Shown here piece by piece: positions 24,444 through 32,436 of a DNA stretch of 39,134 nt. Under the pieces are notes generated by a model that saw only the letters and a program-made list of their open reading frames with translations, was not told the origin of the DNA and did no database searches. A program made the translations under genes and the position numbers. The stretch's first letter is position 1; each line of letters opens with the position of its first letter. Source of the DNA: Candidatus Thorarchaeota archaeon (GTDB taxonomy: Archaea > Asgardarchaeota > Thorarchaeia > Thorarchaeales > Thorarchaeaceae); NCBI GenBank assembly GCA_016840385.1, contig JAEOSL010000017.1, forward strand, positions 1 through 39,134. The letters run 5' to 3'.

Positions 24444-25400
24444 TCAGAGCTTCAAATCTGTAGGGTCCAACCCTCCACTCCGAATAAGAGCAATTCTTGC
24501 ATAACTACACACTTCTTCATCCTCATCATTGAGGAGTTCTTTGAGACTGGGTACTGCAGGAGGATATGGCGAAACACCTAGCGCCCATGCAGCGGTACGT
24601 CGTACATGAATATCCTGTGAACCAAGTAATTCTACTATTGCTCTAAGAATGATCTCTGATTTTCGTTCTATCACTAATCGAGTCATTCTCACCTGTTCTT
24701 TAGGAGGGCTTGTGTGGATTACCTCTGCTAATCCTTGAAGAGCTCGAGCATCATCCATATCACGAAGTCCACGAATGGCCCAATCTCTAACAATTTCATC
24801 ATCATCATCAAGAGCAGCCAGCAGACAATTGATAGAATCTGAAGAACCAATATTGCTTAGTGCCCAGGCTCCAGATTGACGAATTTCTACATCAGAATCC
24901 CCTAATAGTGTACAAAGAGTTCCCAAGGTTTTATCGTTCGCAATCTGGGTTAAAGCGAAGATAGCTTCCTTACGAATATTAACATCTTCTGAGCTATTTC
25001 GAGTTATCTTTACAATTTGACCACTGTAATATTCTGGATCTGTACTCCCCAAGATATGAAGTGCCCATTTTCTAATTTCAAACTCTTCCTTTTTGTTCGA
25101 AAGAATCTCAGCTACTTGTACATTAAGTGAATCAACTCTAGTTCTGTAAGCTGCCTGTAATCCATGTTTTCTAATCAAGACATCTTCATCTAAGACAGCT
25201 TGTTCGATGACCAGAACCGTTTGGGCACTATTCAACAAGTCTACAATATCAAGTAGAGGTTTTTTCAATTCAGAATCTTCTGAGAAAGCATGATTTAGAA
25301 CTTTTTCAAATTCTTCTGGATGATTACTGATATATTCTGTAATCTCAAGTCTTCTATCTTTAGTGAGTTTGTTCAGTAAGAGTTCCGATAGTTCTGTCAC
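24444..25400 (-). CDS. HEAT-repeat (PBS-lyase type) protein
   Basis: The 318-aa chain is a solenoid of HEAT-like repeats, about eight to nine, with recurring units such as IRQSGAWALSNIGSSDSINCLLAAL, VRDWAIRGLRDM and VRRTAAWALGVSPYPPAVPSL. No catalytic domain is attached. Such proteins are scaffolds, in some cases helping cofactor attachment. It lies 50 bp downstream of the SIS gene on the same strand, a possible operon, and converges on the SDR gene with 8 bp between them. Confidence 0.85.
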   Translation of the reverse strand: MTELSELLLNKLTKDRRLEITEYISNHPEEFEKVLNHAFSEDSELKKPLLDIVDLLNSAQTVLVIEQAVLDEDVLIRKHGLQAAYRTRVDSLNVQVAEILSNKKEEFEIRKWALHILGSTDPEYYSGQIVKITRNSSEDVNIRKEAIFALTQIANDKTLGTLCTLLGDSDVEIRQSGAWALSNIGSSDSINCLLAALDDDDEIVRDWAIRGLRDMDDARALQGLAEVIHTSPPKEQVRMTRLVIERKSEIILRAIVELLGSQDIHVRRTAAWALGVSPYPPAVPSLKELLNDEDEEVCSYARIALIRSGGLDPTDLKL

Positions 25401-25450
25401 AAGATACCCCTTAACTTTCGTATTGATACATCTTCCCGTGAAGGTAGGAT

Positions 25451-26449
25451 TCAGTAAATTTTGAATGCTTTAGCATGAGGCATTCTGAACCATTCCATAT
25501 CCGGTTTGTATCTGCGTACTGCGAAGTGTGATCCCATCTGGAGCGCAATAGTATTCGGGATAGTCTGTGCAAATGCAGTCTTTAATCCCAAATGTTTTGG
25601 AACATGAAGATGATGAGCCTGCATATTCAGAACTTCTGTTAGTACTTTCATGTACCGTTCATCATCAGGTCCCTCCTCTCCAGAAATGAGGATTGCTTGG
25701 TCTCCATCATCCATGGAGAGATTCTGATGGTGGCAGAAATCTTCTCGCAAAGATGCAACTCCTTTAACAACCGCAAATTCGTTGAATTTCATCATTCCAA
25801 TTTGAGCTGCAACATAGTTTGGTCCGTCGGATATCATGTATAGTGGTGGTCCGGGAGTCACAAGTTTGGAAATAATCTTACCCTCATGTTCGGCCCAATC
25901 GAGCACACTCTCTCCAATCTTGCTCAGTTGCTTGATATCTCTCTGAAGACTCGATTGGAGTGGGCTATTCATTTCGGCTGCAATAGCAAGAAGGTATACC
26001 ATGGCAGTTGTGGTTGGTGATGCAGGACTAACGTTGTATGAATCTACATTAGCCTTAGTTACCCATAGGTTTGAGTTTTTTTCACATGCTTTTCCTTCTG
26101 ATTCATCGGTCAATACAATGGTTTCAGCACCCTTTGCTCTAGTTTTCTCAAGCGAGTCAAGAGTAGAGCGACTTCTACCTGATGCCGTAACTCCAATCAC
26201 AACAGTTTCTGAATCTATTGGAACATGAATAACCTCAGGGGGTGATAATGAGATTGCATCCAATCCAATTGCACGGAATACCCATTTCCCGTACTCGGAT
26301 ACAGCATATGAATCTCCTGCCCCTATCAATACAATTCGTTTCCCAACAATATCTGATAAATTGTTTACATCTACCGATTTGATTGTGTCTGTGATAGATT
26401 TCTCTTGTACCTTGATCACATCATAACAAGAATCTAGGAATTCATTCAT
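25451..26449 (-). CDS. SIS-domain sugar-phosphate isomerase-like protein
   Basis: Two SIS (sugar isomerase) domains, as in the isomerase half of GlmS and in AgaS. Domain 1: RIVLIGAGDSYAVSEYGKW near residue 38 and VVIGVTASGRSRSTLD near residue 83. Domain 2 begins near residue 200 (PLYMISDGPNYVAAQIGMMKFNEF) with REDFCHHQN near residue 238. There is no glutaminase domain, so it would deaminate or isomerise an aminosugar phosphate, or act as a sugar-sensing protein. The substrate is not deducible. Confidence 0.85.
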   Translation of the reverse strand: MNEFLDSCYDVIKVQEKSITDTIKSVDVNNLSDIVGKRIVLIGAGDSYAVSEYGKWVFRAIGLDAISLSPPEVIHVPIDSETVVIGVTASGRSRSTLDSLEKTRAKGAETIVLTDESEGKACEKNSNLWVTKANVDSYNVSPASPTTTAMVYLLAIAAEMNSPLQSSLQRDIKQLSKIGESVLDWAEHEGKIISKLVTPGPPLYMISDGPNYVAAQIGMMKFNEFAVVKGVASLREDFCHHQNLSMDDGDQAILISGEEGPDDERYMKVLTEVLNMQAHHLHVPKHLGLKTAFAQTIPNTIALQMGSHFAVRRYKPDMEWFRMPHAKAFKIY

Positions 26450-26626
26450 TGTATCACAACCCAGAGCTTATTGACATCTGGTAGAACTTACTGTCCCCTT
26501 ATCTTAGTCACGATGTAGGATTCAATCCCAGTTTCAAAAGTAGTATTTGCTTGCTTTGTCTAACACTTTTATTACTTCCAGAGTCCTGCATCTCATACAT
26601 ACAAGTAATTGGTAACGTGGTTTTGA

Positions 26627-27487
26627 ATGAAGTATGTTAAAACTGGAAAGTACAGACAAGATACCCTTGAGCGTATAGTCGAAATTGACCCTCTTAAGGA
26701 ATTACAGGGTCGATTGAAGCGAATGAATTTCTTTCTTGGATTTATCAAAGAACACATTCCAGAAGTTTTTCCGGAGTATGTTAACAATCTCCTTGTCAAA
26801 TATCAGGAACTATTGGATGCTGAGCGCACGAAAGCAAACCCACCTGATCTGGATGAACTTGTATCTGAGAATCCACATCTGAAAGAGAATTTGGAACTCA
26901 CAAGGCTTGTTGTGAACTACATCATACAGATACTTCAATTACCAGCTGAAACTAAACTGGAGAAATCCGATGTCGTGAATAGAAACTACTTCAGGTCTTG
27001 GTCCCATCATAATTATGCCAATCTACTAGTTCTGACTGAAACTCTTGACCGAACAGATGCAATTGCTCTGTACAAGAAATTCGTTACATATCATACACTT
27101 GAAGGCAGAGATCCAAATAGAAAAACAGCTGACAATGCGGAAATCATCTATGAAAAGGCGATAGAACCTAAAGAAGAACCATCTGACTGGGAAATTGTCC
27201 ACACAATGATTGGGGAAGGAAAATACGCTTTTCGGAACGATACCTGCGTCTTTCTGAATGCAATAGGAGATTCCCTACCTGATACTGAGCTGAAATACTA
27301 TGTTTGTTGTTATGGAGATTATGAGAAGTTCAAGAATTATCATGACAGTATAATCCTAACAATGGAACACACCATTGCTCAAGGAGATCCATATTGTTCT
27401 CGTGTACTACATGACACTCGGGTTGACTGGGATTTACGACATCCTCCCAAGACTTTCTGGGATAGTATGAAACCTGATAATGAATAG
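26627..27487 (+). CDS. L-2-amino-thiazoline-4-carboxylate hydrolase-like protein
   Basis: The C-terminal half shows the ATC-hydrolase-like pattern: YYVCCYGDYEKFKNYHDSI, then EHTIAQGDPYCSRVLHDTRVDW near residue 247. Members with this fold convert aminothiazoline carboxylate in cysteine-related metabolism, but many archaeal homologues are of unknown role. The N-terminal 100 residues are helical and unassigned. It is followed 17 bp later by the integrase-N/DUF4332 gene, forming a pair that mirrors the fused gene at 21682-22668. Confidence 0.65.
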   Translation: MKYVKTGKYRQDTLERIVEIDPLKELQGRLKRMNFFLGFIKEHIPEVFPEYVNNLLVKYQELLDAERTKANPPDLDELVSENPHLKENLELTRLVVNYIIQILQLPAETKLEKSDVVNRNYFRSWSHHNYANLLVLTETLDRTDAIALYKKFVTYHTLEGRDPNRKTADNAEIIYEKAIEPKEEPSDWEIVHTMIGEGKYAFRNDTCVFLNAIGDSLPDTELKYYVCCYGDYEKFKNYHDSIILTMEHTIAQGDPYCSRVLHDTRVDWDLRHPPKTFWDSMKPDNE

Positions 27488-27504
27488 ATGTCTGGTGAGA
27501 AACT

Positions 27505-28227
27505 ATGGATGAAGAGGGATTTCGTAATTTTATGAAAAAACAAAGGCGTTCAGTTGGAACCATTCAAACTTGCATAGATTTCACCTTGATATTCGAACAA
27601 TACCTCAAGAAGCATGGAACAGAGAAAACTCTAGAAATTGCAAAGATCGCAGACCTTGAAGCATTCATAGATTGGGGGAAGAAAGAGTTTGGATCGATGA
27701 ACTCATACCTTTGGGCACTCGGTCGTTATTTTGAATATTCAAAACAAGAAAGTCTTCGAAAACGTGCCAATCAGATGAGACAATCAGAGATTGCTAAGAA
27801 ACGAGGGAAAGGAAAGAAGCTACTACTACGTAAGATTCATGGAGTACAAGAGGAAGATGTGAAGAAACTGGAGTCCGAAGGAGTTTCAGACACAAAAGCA
27901 ATGCTAGCCTCTGGGCGTACACATAAACTAAGAGTTGAGCTTTCAAAACGAATAGGCGTCCCCCTCAAAAGAATCGTTGAACTTGTGAAGATAGCAGACC
28001 TGACACGTATTGTAGATATCAAAGGTATACGTGTAAGACTTCTCTATTCAACTGGCGTGGATACCGTAGAAAAAGTAGCTATCCAGAATCCAGAAAATCT
28101 GAGAGAACTGATTACTAAGGTGAATGAAACGGAGAAACTCATGAAGCGTCATCCAACACTCGTTGAAACCACATATTGGATTCGTCAGGCTAAAGAACTA
28201 GAACCTATCATTGATTGGAATGACTGA
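27505..28227 (+). CDS. Integrase-N (SAM-like) domain fused to DUF4332 helix-hairpin-helix domain
   Basis: Residues 1-95 (MDEEGFRNFM..., TIQTCIDFTLIFEQYLKKHG, YLWALGRYFEYSKQ) resemble the DNA-binding N-terminal domain of tyrosine recombinases. Residues 110-215 contain two helix-hairpin-helix-like units of the DUF4332 type (IHGVQEEDVKKLESEGVSD; IKGIRVRLLYSTGVDTVEKVA). No recombinase catalytic residues (R-H-R-Y) are present, so it is not an integrase by itself. A DNA-binding role is plausible. The stop lies 18 bp before the first tRNA-Asp 3' fragment. Confidence 0.65.
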   Translation: MDEEGFRNFMKKQRRSVGTIQTCIDFTLIFEQYLKKHGTEKTLEIAKIADLEAFIDWGKKEFGSMNSYLWALGRYFEYSKQESLRKRANQMRQSEIAKKRGKGKKLLLRKIHGVQEEDVKKLESEGVSDTKAMLASGRTHKLRVELSKRIGVPLKRIVELVKIADLTRIVDIKGIRVRLLYSTGVDTVEKVAIQNPENLRELITKVNETEKLMKRHPTLVETTYWIRQAKELEPIIDWND

Positions 28228-28243
28228 ATCGAACGAGAAAGAG

Positions 28244-28275
28244 AAAGTGGCGCCCCCGCCGGGATTTGAACCCGG
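28244..28275 (-). repeat. tRNA-Asp 3'-end fragment A
   Basis: 32 nt identical to the reverse complement of 33332-33363: T arm, acceptor strand, G73, CCA and the first T residues after the tRNA. Nothing resembling the anticodon arm precedes it, so it is not a tRNA gene. Confidence 0.9.
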
Positions 28276-28426
28276 GATAGTCCAAGTATCAAACTGTTTC
28301 AGAAGAAATCTTTCAACACCTGAAAAAGCGTGAATCATCATCTTAGGTTAGTAATCTCGGTGCACGATTGCGTTAAAATGAAGATTATTAATCCACGGAA
28401 GTGTCCGAAATCAAAGAGTATCAACG

Positions 28427-29581
28427 ATGAGATTTCCGTGTCTTATTATTCTTACATTAATTGTAGTCATGCCTATTTCGAGCCCTATTACTGTTTCATC
28501 TATGAAAGCTGAGATGGCGAACCCATACTTGTTGGCACAGACAGAAAACCCATCAGCCAGATTCCTACCAGGTATGGTCTATGACCCCGTAAATGAACAC
28601 GTTATGTTGTTTGGAGGAGGATATGGTATTGCTTCGCTTGGCGATACTTGGGTTTTTGATTATGAAACCAGCACTTGGACCGAGCTAGTACTATCAACCT
28701 CTCCAACCCCGCGACACTCACATGGCATGGTCTTTGATTCGAATAATGAGGTAATCATCCTTTTCGGCGGTTACAATGGAACATCCCCAGCTAGAGACAC
28801 ATGGGTCTTTAATTGCACATCAGAAATATGGACTGAGGTGACACCTGAGATATCCCCTCCCGAAAGAATGTCTCAAGCTATGGTATATGATTCAGTAAAT
28901 GGAAAGGTCATTCTCTTCTCCGGATATGGTCTAGATGGTCCTGAGGTTGACGATACTTGGACCTACGATTACACAACAAATACTTGGGAGGAGATGAATC
29001 CTACAGTATCCCCCCATGCAAGATATGGGGCTGCTTGTGTCTATGATGACGTAGATGAAACTATGATCATCTTTGGAGGTAATTCTAATGGGTACTTCTC
29101 AGATACATGGAGTTACGATTACTCAACTGACACATGGACCGAGCTATCTCCTATGATTCATCCGATACCGCTCAAATGGTCTTCTATGACATATGACTCA
29201 GTGAATCAGAAATCTATCCTCTTTGGGGGTGACATAAACTCTCCTATCGTATCCAATAAGACATGGATTTTTGATTCTGCAGTCAATGAATGGGAGGAAA
29301 GTGAAACTACAATTGCTCCATCAAGCAGAGAGGCATGTGGATTTACTTTCGACTCTCGAAATGAAAAGGCCATTCTCTTTGGGGGAACAAAGGGAACTGG
29401 TCAACCCGGAGACCCTTTCAATGAAACGTGGGCTTATGATTATACAGCGGACTCTTGGACTAAAATAGAGCATGAAATAGATGATATTCTTCTACCATTA
29501 GATCCGCTTTTGATTCTCGGTACAATAACTTTGGGAGCGGTTGCACTCGTTATTGTATATGCTTATTTCAGGAAGAGATAG
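28427..29581 (+). CDS. Membrane-anchored extracellular Kelch-repeat protein
   Basis: An N-terminal signal peptide (LIILTLIVVMPISSPI) leads into six Kelch-type beta-propeller blades of about 52 residues, each with MVYDPVNEHVMLFGG-like and DTWVFDYETSTWTEL-like strands. A C-terminal helix (ILGTITLGAVALVIVYAYF) followed by RKR anchors it to the membrane. Several N-x-S/T sequons (NGT, NCT, NET) fit archaeal surface glycosylation. The protein is therefore displayed outside the cell, probably for binding. The stop codon lies 45 nt before tRNA-Asp fragment B. Confidence 0.88.
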   Translation: MRFPCLIILTLIVVMPISSPITVSSMKAEMANPYLLAQTENPSARFLPGMVYDPVNEHVMLFGGGYGIASLGDTWVFDYETSTWTELVLSTSPTPRHSHGMVFDSNNEVIILFGGYNGTSPARDTWVFNCTSEIWTEVTPEISPPERMSQAMVYDSVNGKVILFSGYGLDGPEVDDTWTYDYTTNTWEEMNPTVSPHARYGAACVYDDVDETMIIFGGNSNGYFSDTWSYDYSTDTWTELSPMIHPIPLKWSSMTYDSVNQKSILFGGDINSPIVSNKTWIFDSAVNEWEESETTIAPSSREACGFTFDSRNEKAILFGGTKGTGQPGDPFNETWAYDYTADSWTKIEHEIDDILLPLDPLLILGTITLGAVALVIVYAYFRKR

Positions 29582-29626
29582 TCTATCCGATATTCCAACA
29601 CATATGTTCATCGACTTGATAGAAAG

Positions 29627-29651
29627 AGTGGCGCCCCCACCGGGATTTGAA
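29627..29651 (-). repeat. tRNA-Asp 3'-end fragment B
   Basis: 25 nt matching the tRNA-Asp end from T54 through CCA, with one change (C66 to T). The T-stem 5' strand is absent. Confidence 0.85.
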
Positions 29652-29709
29652 TGAAAAAGGTTATTACTTTGAACAGGTCTTTTCCGATTGCTGAGGGTGG
29701 GGATACAGT

Positions 29710-31869
29710 TTGATTAGTCAATTAAAAAAGCCGCAGAGCTGGTTGAGCTCACTTGTACTTCTTTCTCTCTTGATATCACCCTTAATTTTTTCACAACAAG
29801 TTTTACTTACAAATGAGAGAGTACTAACGAAAAACCATGCAAATTTCCCCGCGCTCAGAGTATTCAATCCATCATATACTACTCATAGTCCAATCACGAT
29901 TAATGCAAATTCTAATTTTTCAGATCAAGGTTTTCTAGGAAATGGCACAATAGAAGAACCTTACATCATTTCAGGTTATAACATAACAAACTCGGGCGAT
30001 TGCATATCAATCCAAGACACAGATGTTTTCTTTGTCATCACTAGTTGTCTATTATCAGGAATCTCTTTGGGTAGAGGGATCAGCCTACACAATGTAACTA
30101 ATGGTGAGATCAAAAATAACACTATTCATGAAAAACCGTATGCTATATACCTCGATCAATCCTCAGACAACTCAATTGTGAATAATACTATCATAGACAA
30201 TTATCATGGTATAGATTTCCAATACTCTGATGGAAACATAATTACAAATAATACAATCACCGAGCATTTCTATCATGGTATTAGTTTTGTTCAATCTTTT
30301 TACAATTCAATAAATAACAACACAATTACAAGAACCAGTTCTGGTGTACGATTCTCATTATCTTCTCATAACATTGCTGTGAAGAATAGCATAAATGAAA
30401 ACAGCATGGGCATCTTTATCGATTCCTCATCTAATAACACTTTAGAAGAAAACCATCTTGAGGACAACCTACTCTATGGCATAGCCCTCTCATCCTCCCC
30501 AGAAAACAAGATTTTGAATAACAAAATGCTGCGTAATGGACTGATTATTTTCGGGTCTGGAATTGAGAATTGGTATCAGAATATCAGTCTGAATAACTTG
30601 GTGAATGAGTTACCAATAGGTTACTTCTGGAACCTGACTGGAGGGATAATTGATGGAACCCAGTACGGGCAAGTCATTCTAGCTAATTGTACAGAGGTCA
30701 CTATTCAGAATGGAGTATTCGGGTTCTCAACAGAAGGGATTGAATTAGGATATTCTACTCAATGCAGTGTGACAAATAATTCAATACACAAAAGCAACTT
30801 TGAGGGTATGTACATCTTGCATTCATTGAATATTACTGTGACCAACAATATCATTTCAGATAGCGCATATTATGGTATACGTATTTCATATTCCTCGGGT
30901 ATTTCAATGAGGAATAATCGGATTTCTGGATGCAACTATAATGGTGTGACTCTCTTTTCCTCTTCTAACAATGAAGTTGTGAATAACACCATCATTGAAA
31001 ACTCAAGCAGAGGAATTTCACTCACTGAATCATCAAATAATAATATAGTGACAAACAATACTATTGCAGAAAACGAATGGGGCTTGAGTTTTTCATCATC
31101 TTTTAATTTATTTGAAAATAACACTATTATGAATAATTTGTATTTCGGAGTAGATTCCTTATCATCCACGAACAATACACTAATCGGTAACTCGATTTAT
31201 GATAACAGAAATGGTCTGAGGTTCTTTTCAGTATCAAACCACACACTTCTGTATAATAATATAGATTCTAATTCAGAGTCTGGTTTGGGTATATTCTTGT
31301 CCAATTTTGTTCTAATAGAAAACAATACAATTTCTAAAAATTATGATGGTTTGTACATCTCCTCATCTTCTGATATTGTTACCGTGAATAACTCTATCCA
31401 TGATCACACAAATTGCGGTGTTTACGTTTCTAACTCCTCGAACAACACATTAACAAAAAATGATATCTCAAGAAATCACCAAGGTGTGTTAATTGATACT
31501 GGTTCTGAAAATAACCTGATTTTTCTCAATATATTCACATCCAATGATATGAATGCAAATGATTCTGGAATCACAAACCACTGGAATAGTACCGGTGTGG
31601 GTAACTATTGGTCCGATTATAATGGTACAGGCGTGTATAACATTCCTGGCAGTGCAGGTTCAATTGATTACCATCCTTTCATTGCATCTTCGGATACACC
31701 TCAAATAACTGAACCAACTATGCCCACAACTACAATAACAGACACCCCAACTACTAGGATTAATGACGATGAGGTTGACTTAGTGGTCATCATCTTCAGT
31801 ATTGGTGGAATTGTGATAGTTGCTATTTTTATCATTGCAAGGTATCGCCAAGGTAGAATTGACCATTGA
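29710..31869 (+). CDS. NosD-like right-handed beta-helix surface protein
   Basis: A signal segment (LSSLVLLSLLISPLIF) precedes about 550 residues of parallel beta-helix repeats of 22-23 residues, with recurring GIxLxxSSNNxIxNNTI (for example GISLTESSNNNIVTNNTI). It ends with a Thr/Pro linker and a helix (LVVIIFSIGGIVIVAIFII) plus basic tail. NosD/pectin-lyase-like domains of this kind bind or cleave polysaccharides; no catalytic residues can be named. It starts with TTG at 29710, 58 nt after fragment B, and stops 44 nt before fragment C. Base composition is much more AT-rich than the neighbours. Confidence 0.88.
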   Translation: MISQLKKPQSWLSSLVLLSLLISPLIFSQQVLLTNERVLTKNHANFPALRVFNPSYTTHSPITINANSNFSDQGFLGNGTIEEPYIISGYNITNSGDCISIQDTDVFFVITSCLLSGISLGRGISLHNVTNGEIKNNTIHEKPYAIYLDQSSDNSIVNNTIIDNYHGIDFQYSDGNIITNNTITEHFYHGISFVQSFYNSINNNTITRTSSGVRFSLSSHNIAVKNSINENSMGIFIDSSSNNTLEENHLEDNLLYGIALSSSPENKILNNKMLRNGLIIFGSGIENWYQNISLNNLVNELPIGYFWNLTGGIIDGTQYGQVILANCTEVTIQNGVFGFSTEGIELGYSTQCSVTNNSIHKSNFEGMYILHSLNITVTNNIISDSAYYGIRISYSSGISMRNNRISGCNYNGVTLFSSSNNEVVNNTIIENSSRGISLTESSNNNIVTNNTIAENEWGLSFSSSFNLFENNTIMNNLYFGVDSLSSTNNTLIGNSIYDNRNGLRFFSVSNHTLLYNNIDSNSESGLGIFLSNFVLIENNTISKNYDGLYISSSSDIVTVNNSIHDHTNCGVYVSNSSNNTLTKNDISRNHQGVLIDTGSENNLIFLNIFTSNDMNANDSGITNHWNSTGVGNYWSDYNGTGVYNIPGSAGSIDYHPFIASSDTPQITEPTMPTTTITDTPTTRINDDEVDLVVIIFSIGGIVIVAIFIIARYRQGRIDH

Positions 31870-31932
31870 TAGAAAATGAAACCATTTCGCTGTCAAAATA
31901 AAATATATGAAAAAGTGGCGCCCCCGCCGGGA

Positions 31933-31963
31933 TATTCAGAGATTATGGAAATCATGAATCTCT
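31933..31963 (-). other. Intron c of the tRNA-Asp 3' portion (T-loop 59/60, 31 nt)
   Basis: The T stem CCGGG/CCCGG is the outer helix, then TTCA/TGAA (4 bp), bulges AAA and TAT, inner helix GAGATT/AATCTC. Cutting each bulge after its second base restores T-loop TTCAAAT. It separates the sequence shared by fragments A and B. Confidence 0.8.
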
Positions 31964-31977
31964 TTTGAACCCGGATC

Positions 31978-32008
31978 TGTCTCCGCCTCCCTCACGAATG
32001 AGGGAGTC
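31978..32008 (-). other. Intron b of the tRNA-Asp 3' portion (variable loop, 31 nt)
   Basis: Helix TCTT/GAGA with bulges GAG and CAG encloses an 8-bp hairpin CTCCCTCA/TGAGGGAG with a TTCG tetraloop and a small internal loop (A opposite GCG). Cutting after GA and CA leaves TCTTG-AGAT-CCGGG exactly. Confidence 0.65.
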
Positions 32009-32015
32009 TCAAGAG

Positions 32016-32043
32016 GTCTGCTTCAAGCGTCAACCGCTTGGAT
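32016..32043 (-). other. Intron a of the tRNA-Asp 3' portion (37/38, 28 nt)
   Basis: Loop bases CTGT pair with GCAG, with 3-nt bulges CAA and ACC; the inner hairpin has loop GTTGA. The intact tRNA-Asp uses GCGG at the same place, so the helix is kept while its sequence changes. Confidence 0.8.
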
Positions 32044-32181
32044 TGACAGTCTTGAATGCTAACCTTTCCACATTCATTATGGTGATGATGAACGGTAATA
32101 AGATTTTGACAGACTCCTAGTGGATTGTAACTCGTAGATGACGAGAATTGGTCTTAATACAAATTTTGTGAAGGTAAATTC

Positions 32182-32352
32182 ATGACCGTTATATGTCGAA
32201 ACTGTGGATACATCGATGACTCTATGAGTATTCTCCCTGTTCCACGAGTGGTAGTCGGTAAGATTCGGGGAACTATATCAACCGACGGGCGAATGACTTG
32301 CCGAAAGTGTCGTAGTGAGAATCTATCTGAATATAGAGAAGAGTCAGAGTAA
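32182..32352 (+). CDS. Small zinc-ribbon protein (56 aa)
   Basis: A short ORF with ATG at 32182 and TAA at 32350-32352. The product has CRNC near residue 5 and CRKC near residue 40, the paired knuckles of a zinc ribbon, with a basic beta-rich middle (VVVGKIRGTIS) and an acidic tail. AAGGT seven bases before the ATG may be the ribosome binding site. It lies directly upstream of the AbiV-like gene on the same strand. Function unknown; perhaps nucleic-acid binding. Confidence 0.65.
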   Translation: MTVICRNCGYIDDSMSILPVPRVVVGKIRGTISTDGRMTCRKCRSENLSEYREESE

Positions 32353-32436
32353 ATTCTACTATACCCAATCCATATAGCATATCGAGATAATCACTACGCG
32401 TTCAAAGATCATAACAACATAAGGAGAGTTTCATAC

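Larger units (their letters stand above)
31916..32064 (-). tRNA. tRNA-Asp(GTC) 3' portion with three BHB introns; 5' end missing
   Basis: Minus strand from 32064: GGTT-AGCATT, anticodon stem CAAGA, loop CTGTCA|C, stem TCTTG, AGAT, CCGGG-TTCAAAT-CCCGG, CGGGGGC, G73 and CCA. Every exon base matches the mature tRNA-Asp of 33223-33359. Three introns interrupt it at 37/38, in the variable loop and in the T-loop. The acceptor 5' strand and first half of the D arm are not found upstream (searched by eye to 32436). It is either a truncated gene or the 3' half of a split tRNA. A TATA-like TCTTATTACC about 30 bp before GGTT could drive it. Confidence 0.65.

Noticed and set aside
27505..28227. Tyrosine recombinase that could serve the tRNA elements
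   Set aside because: Only the N-terminal DNA-binding-like domain is present; the R-H-R-Y catalytic domain is absent, and the C-terminus is DUF4332.
28244..28275. Fragment A as a functional tRNA gene
   Set aside because: Only the T arm and acceptor 3' strand are present; no anticodon arm or intron-like fold lies before it. The same holds for fragment B at 29627.
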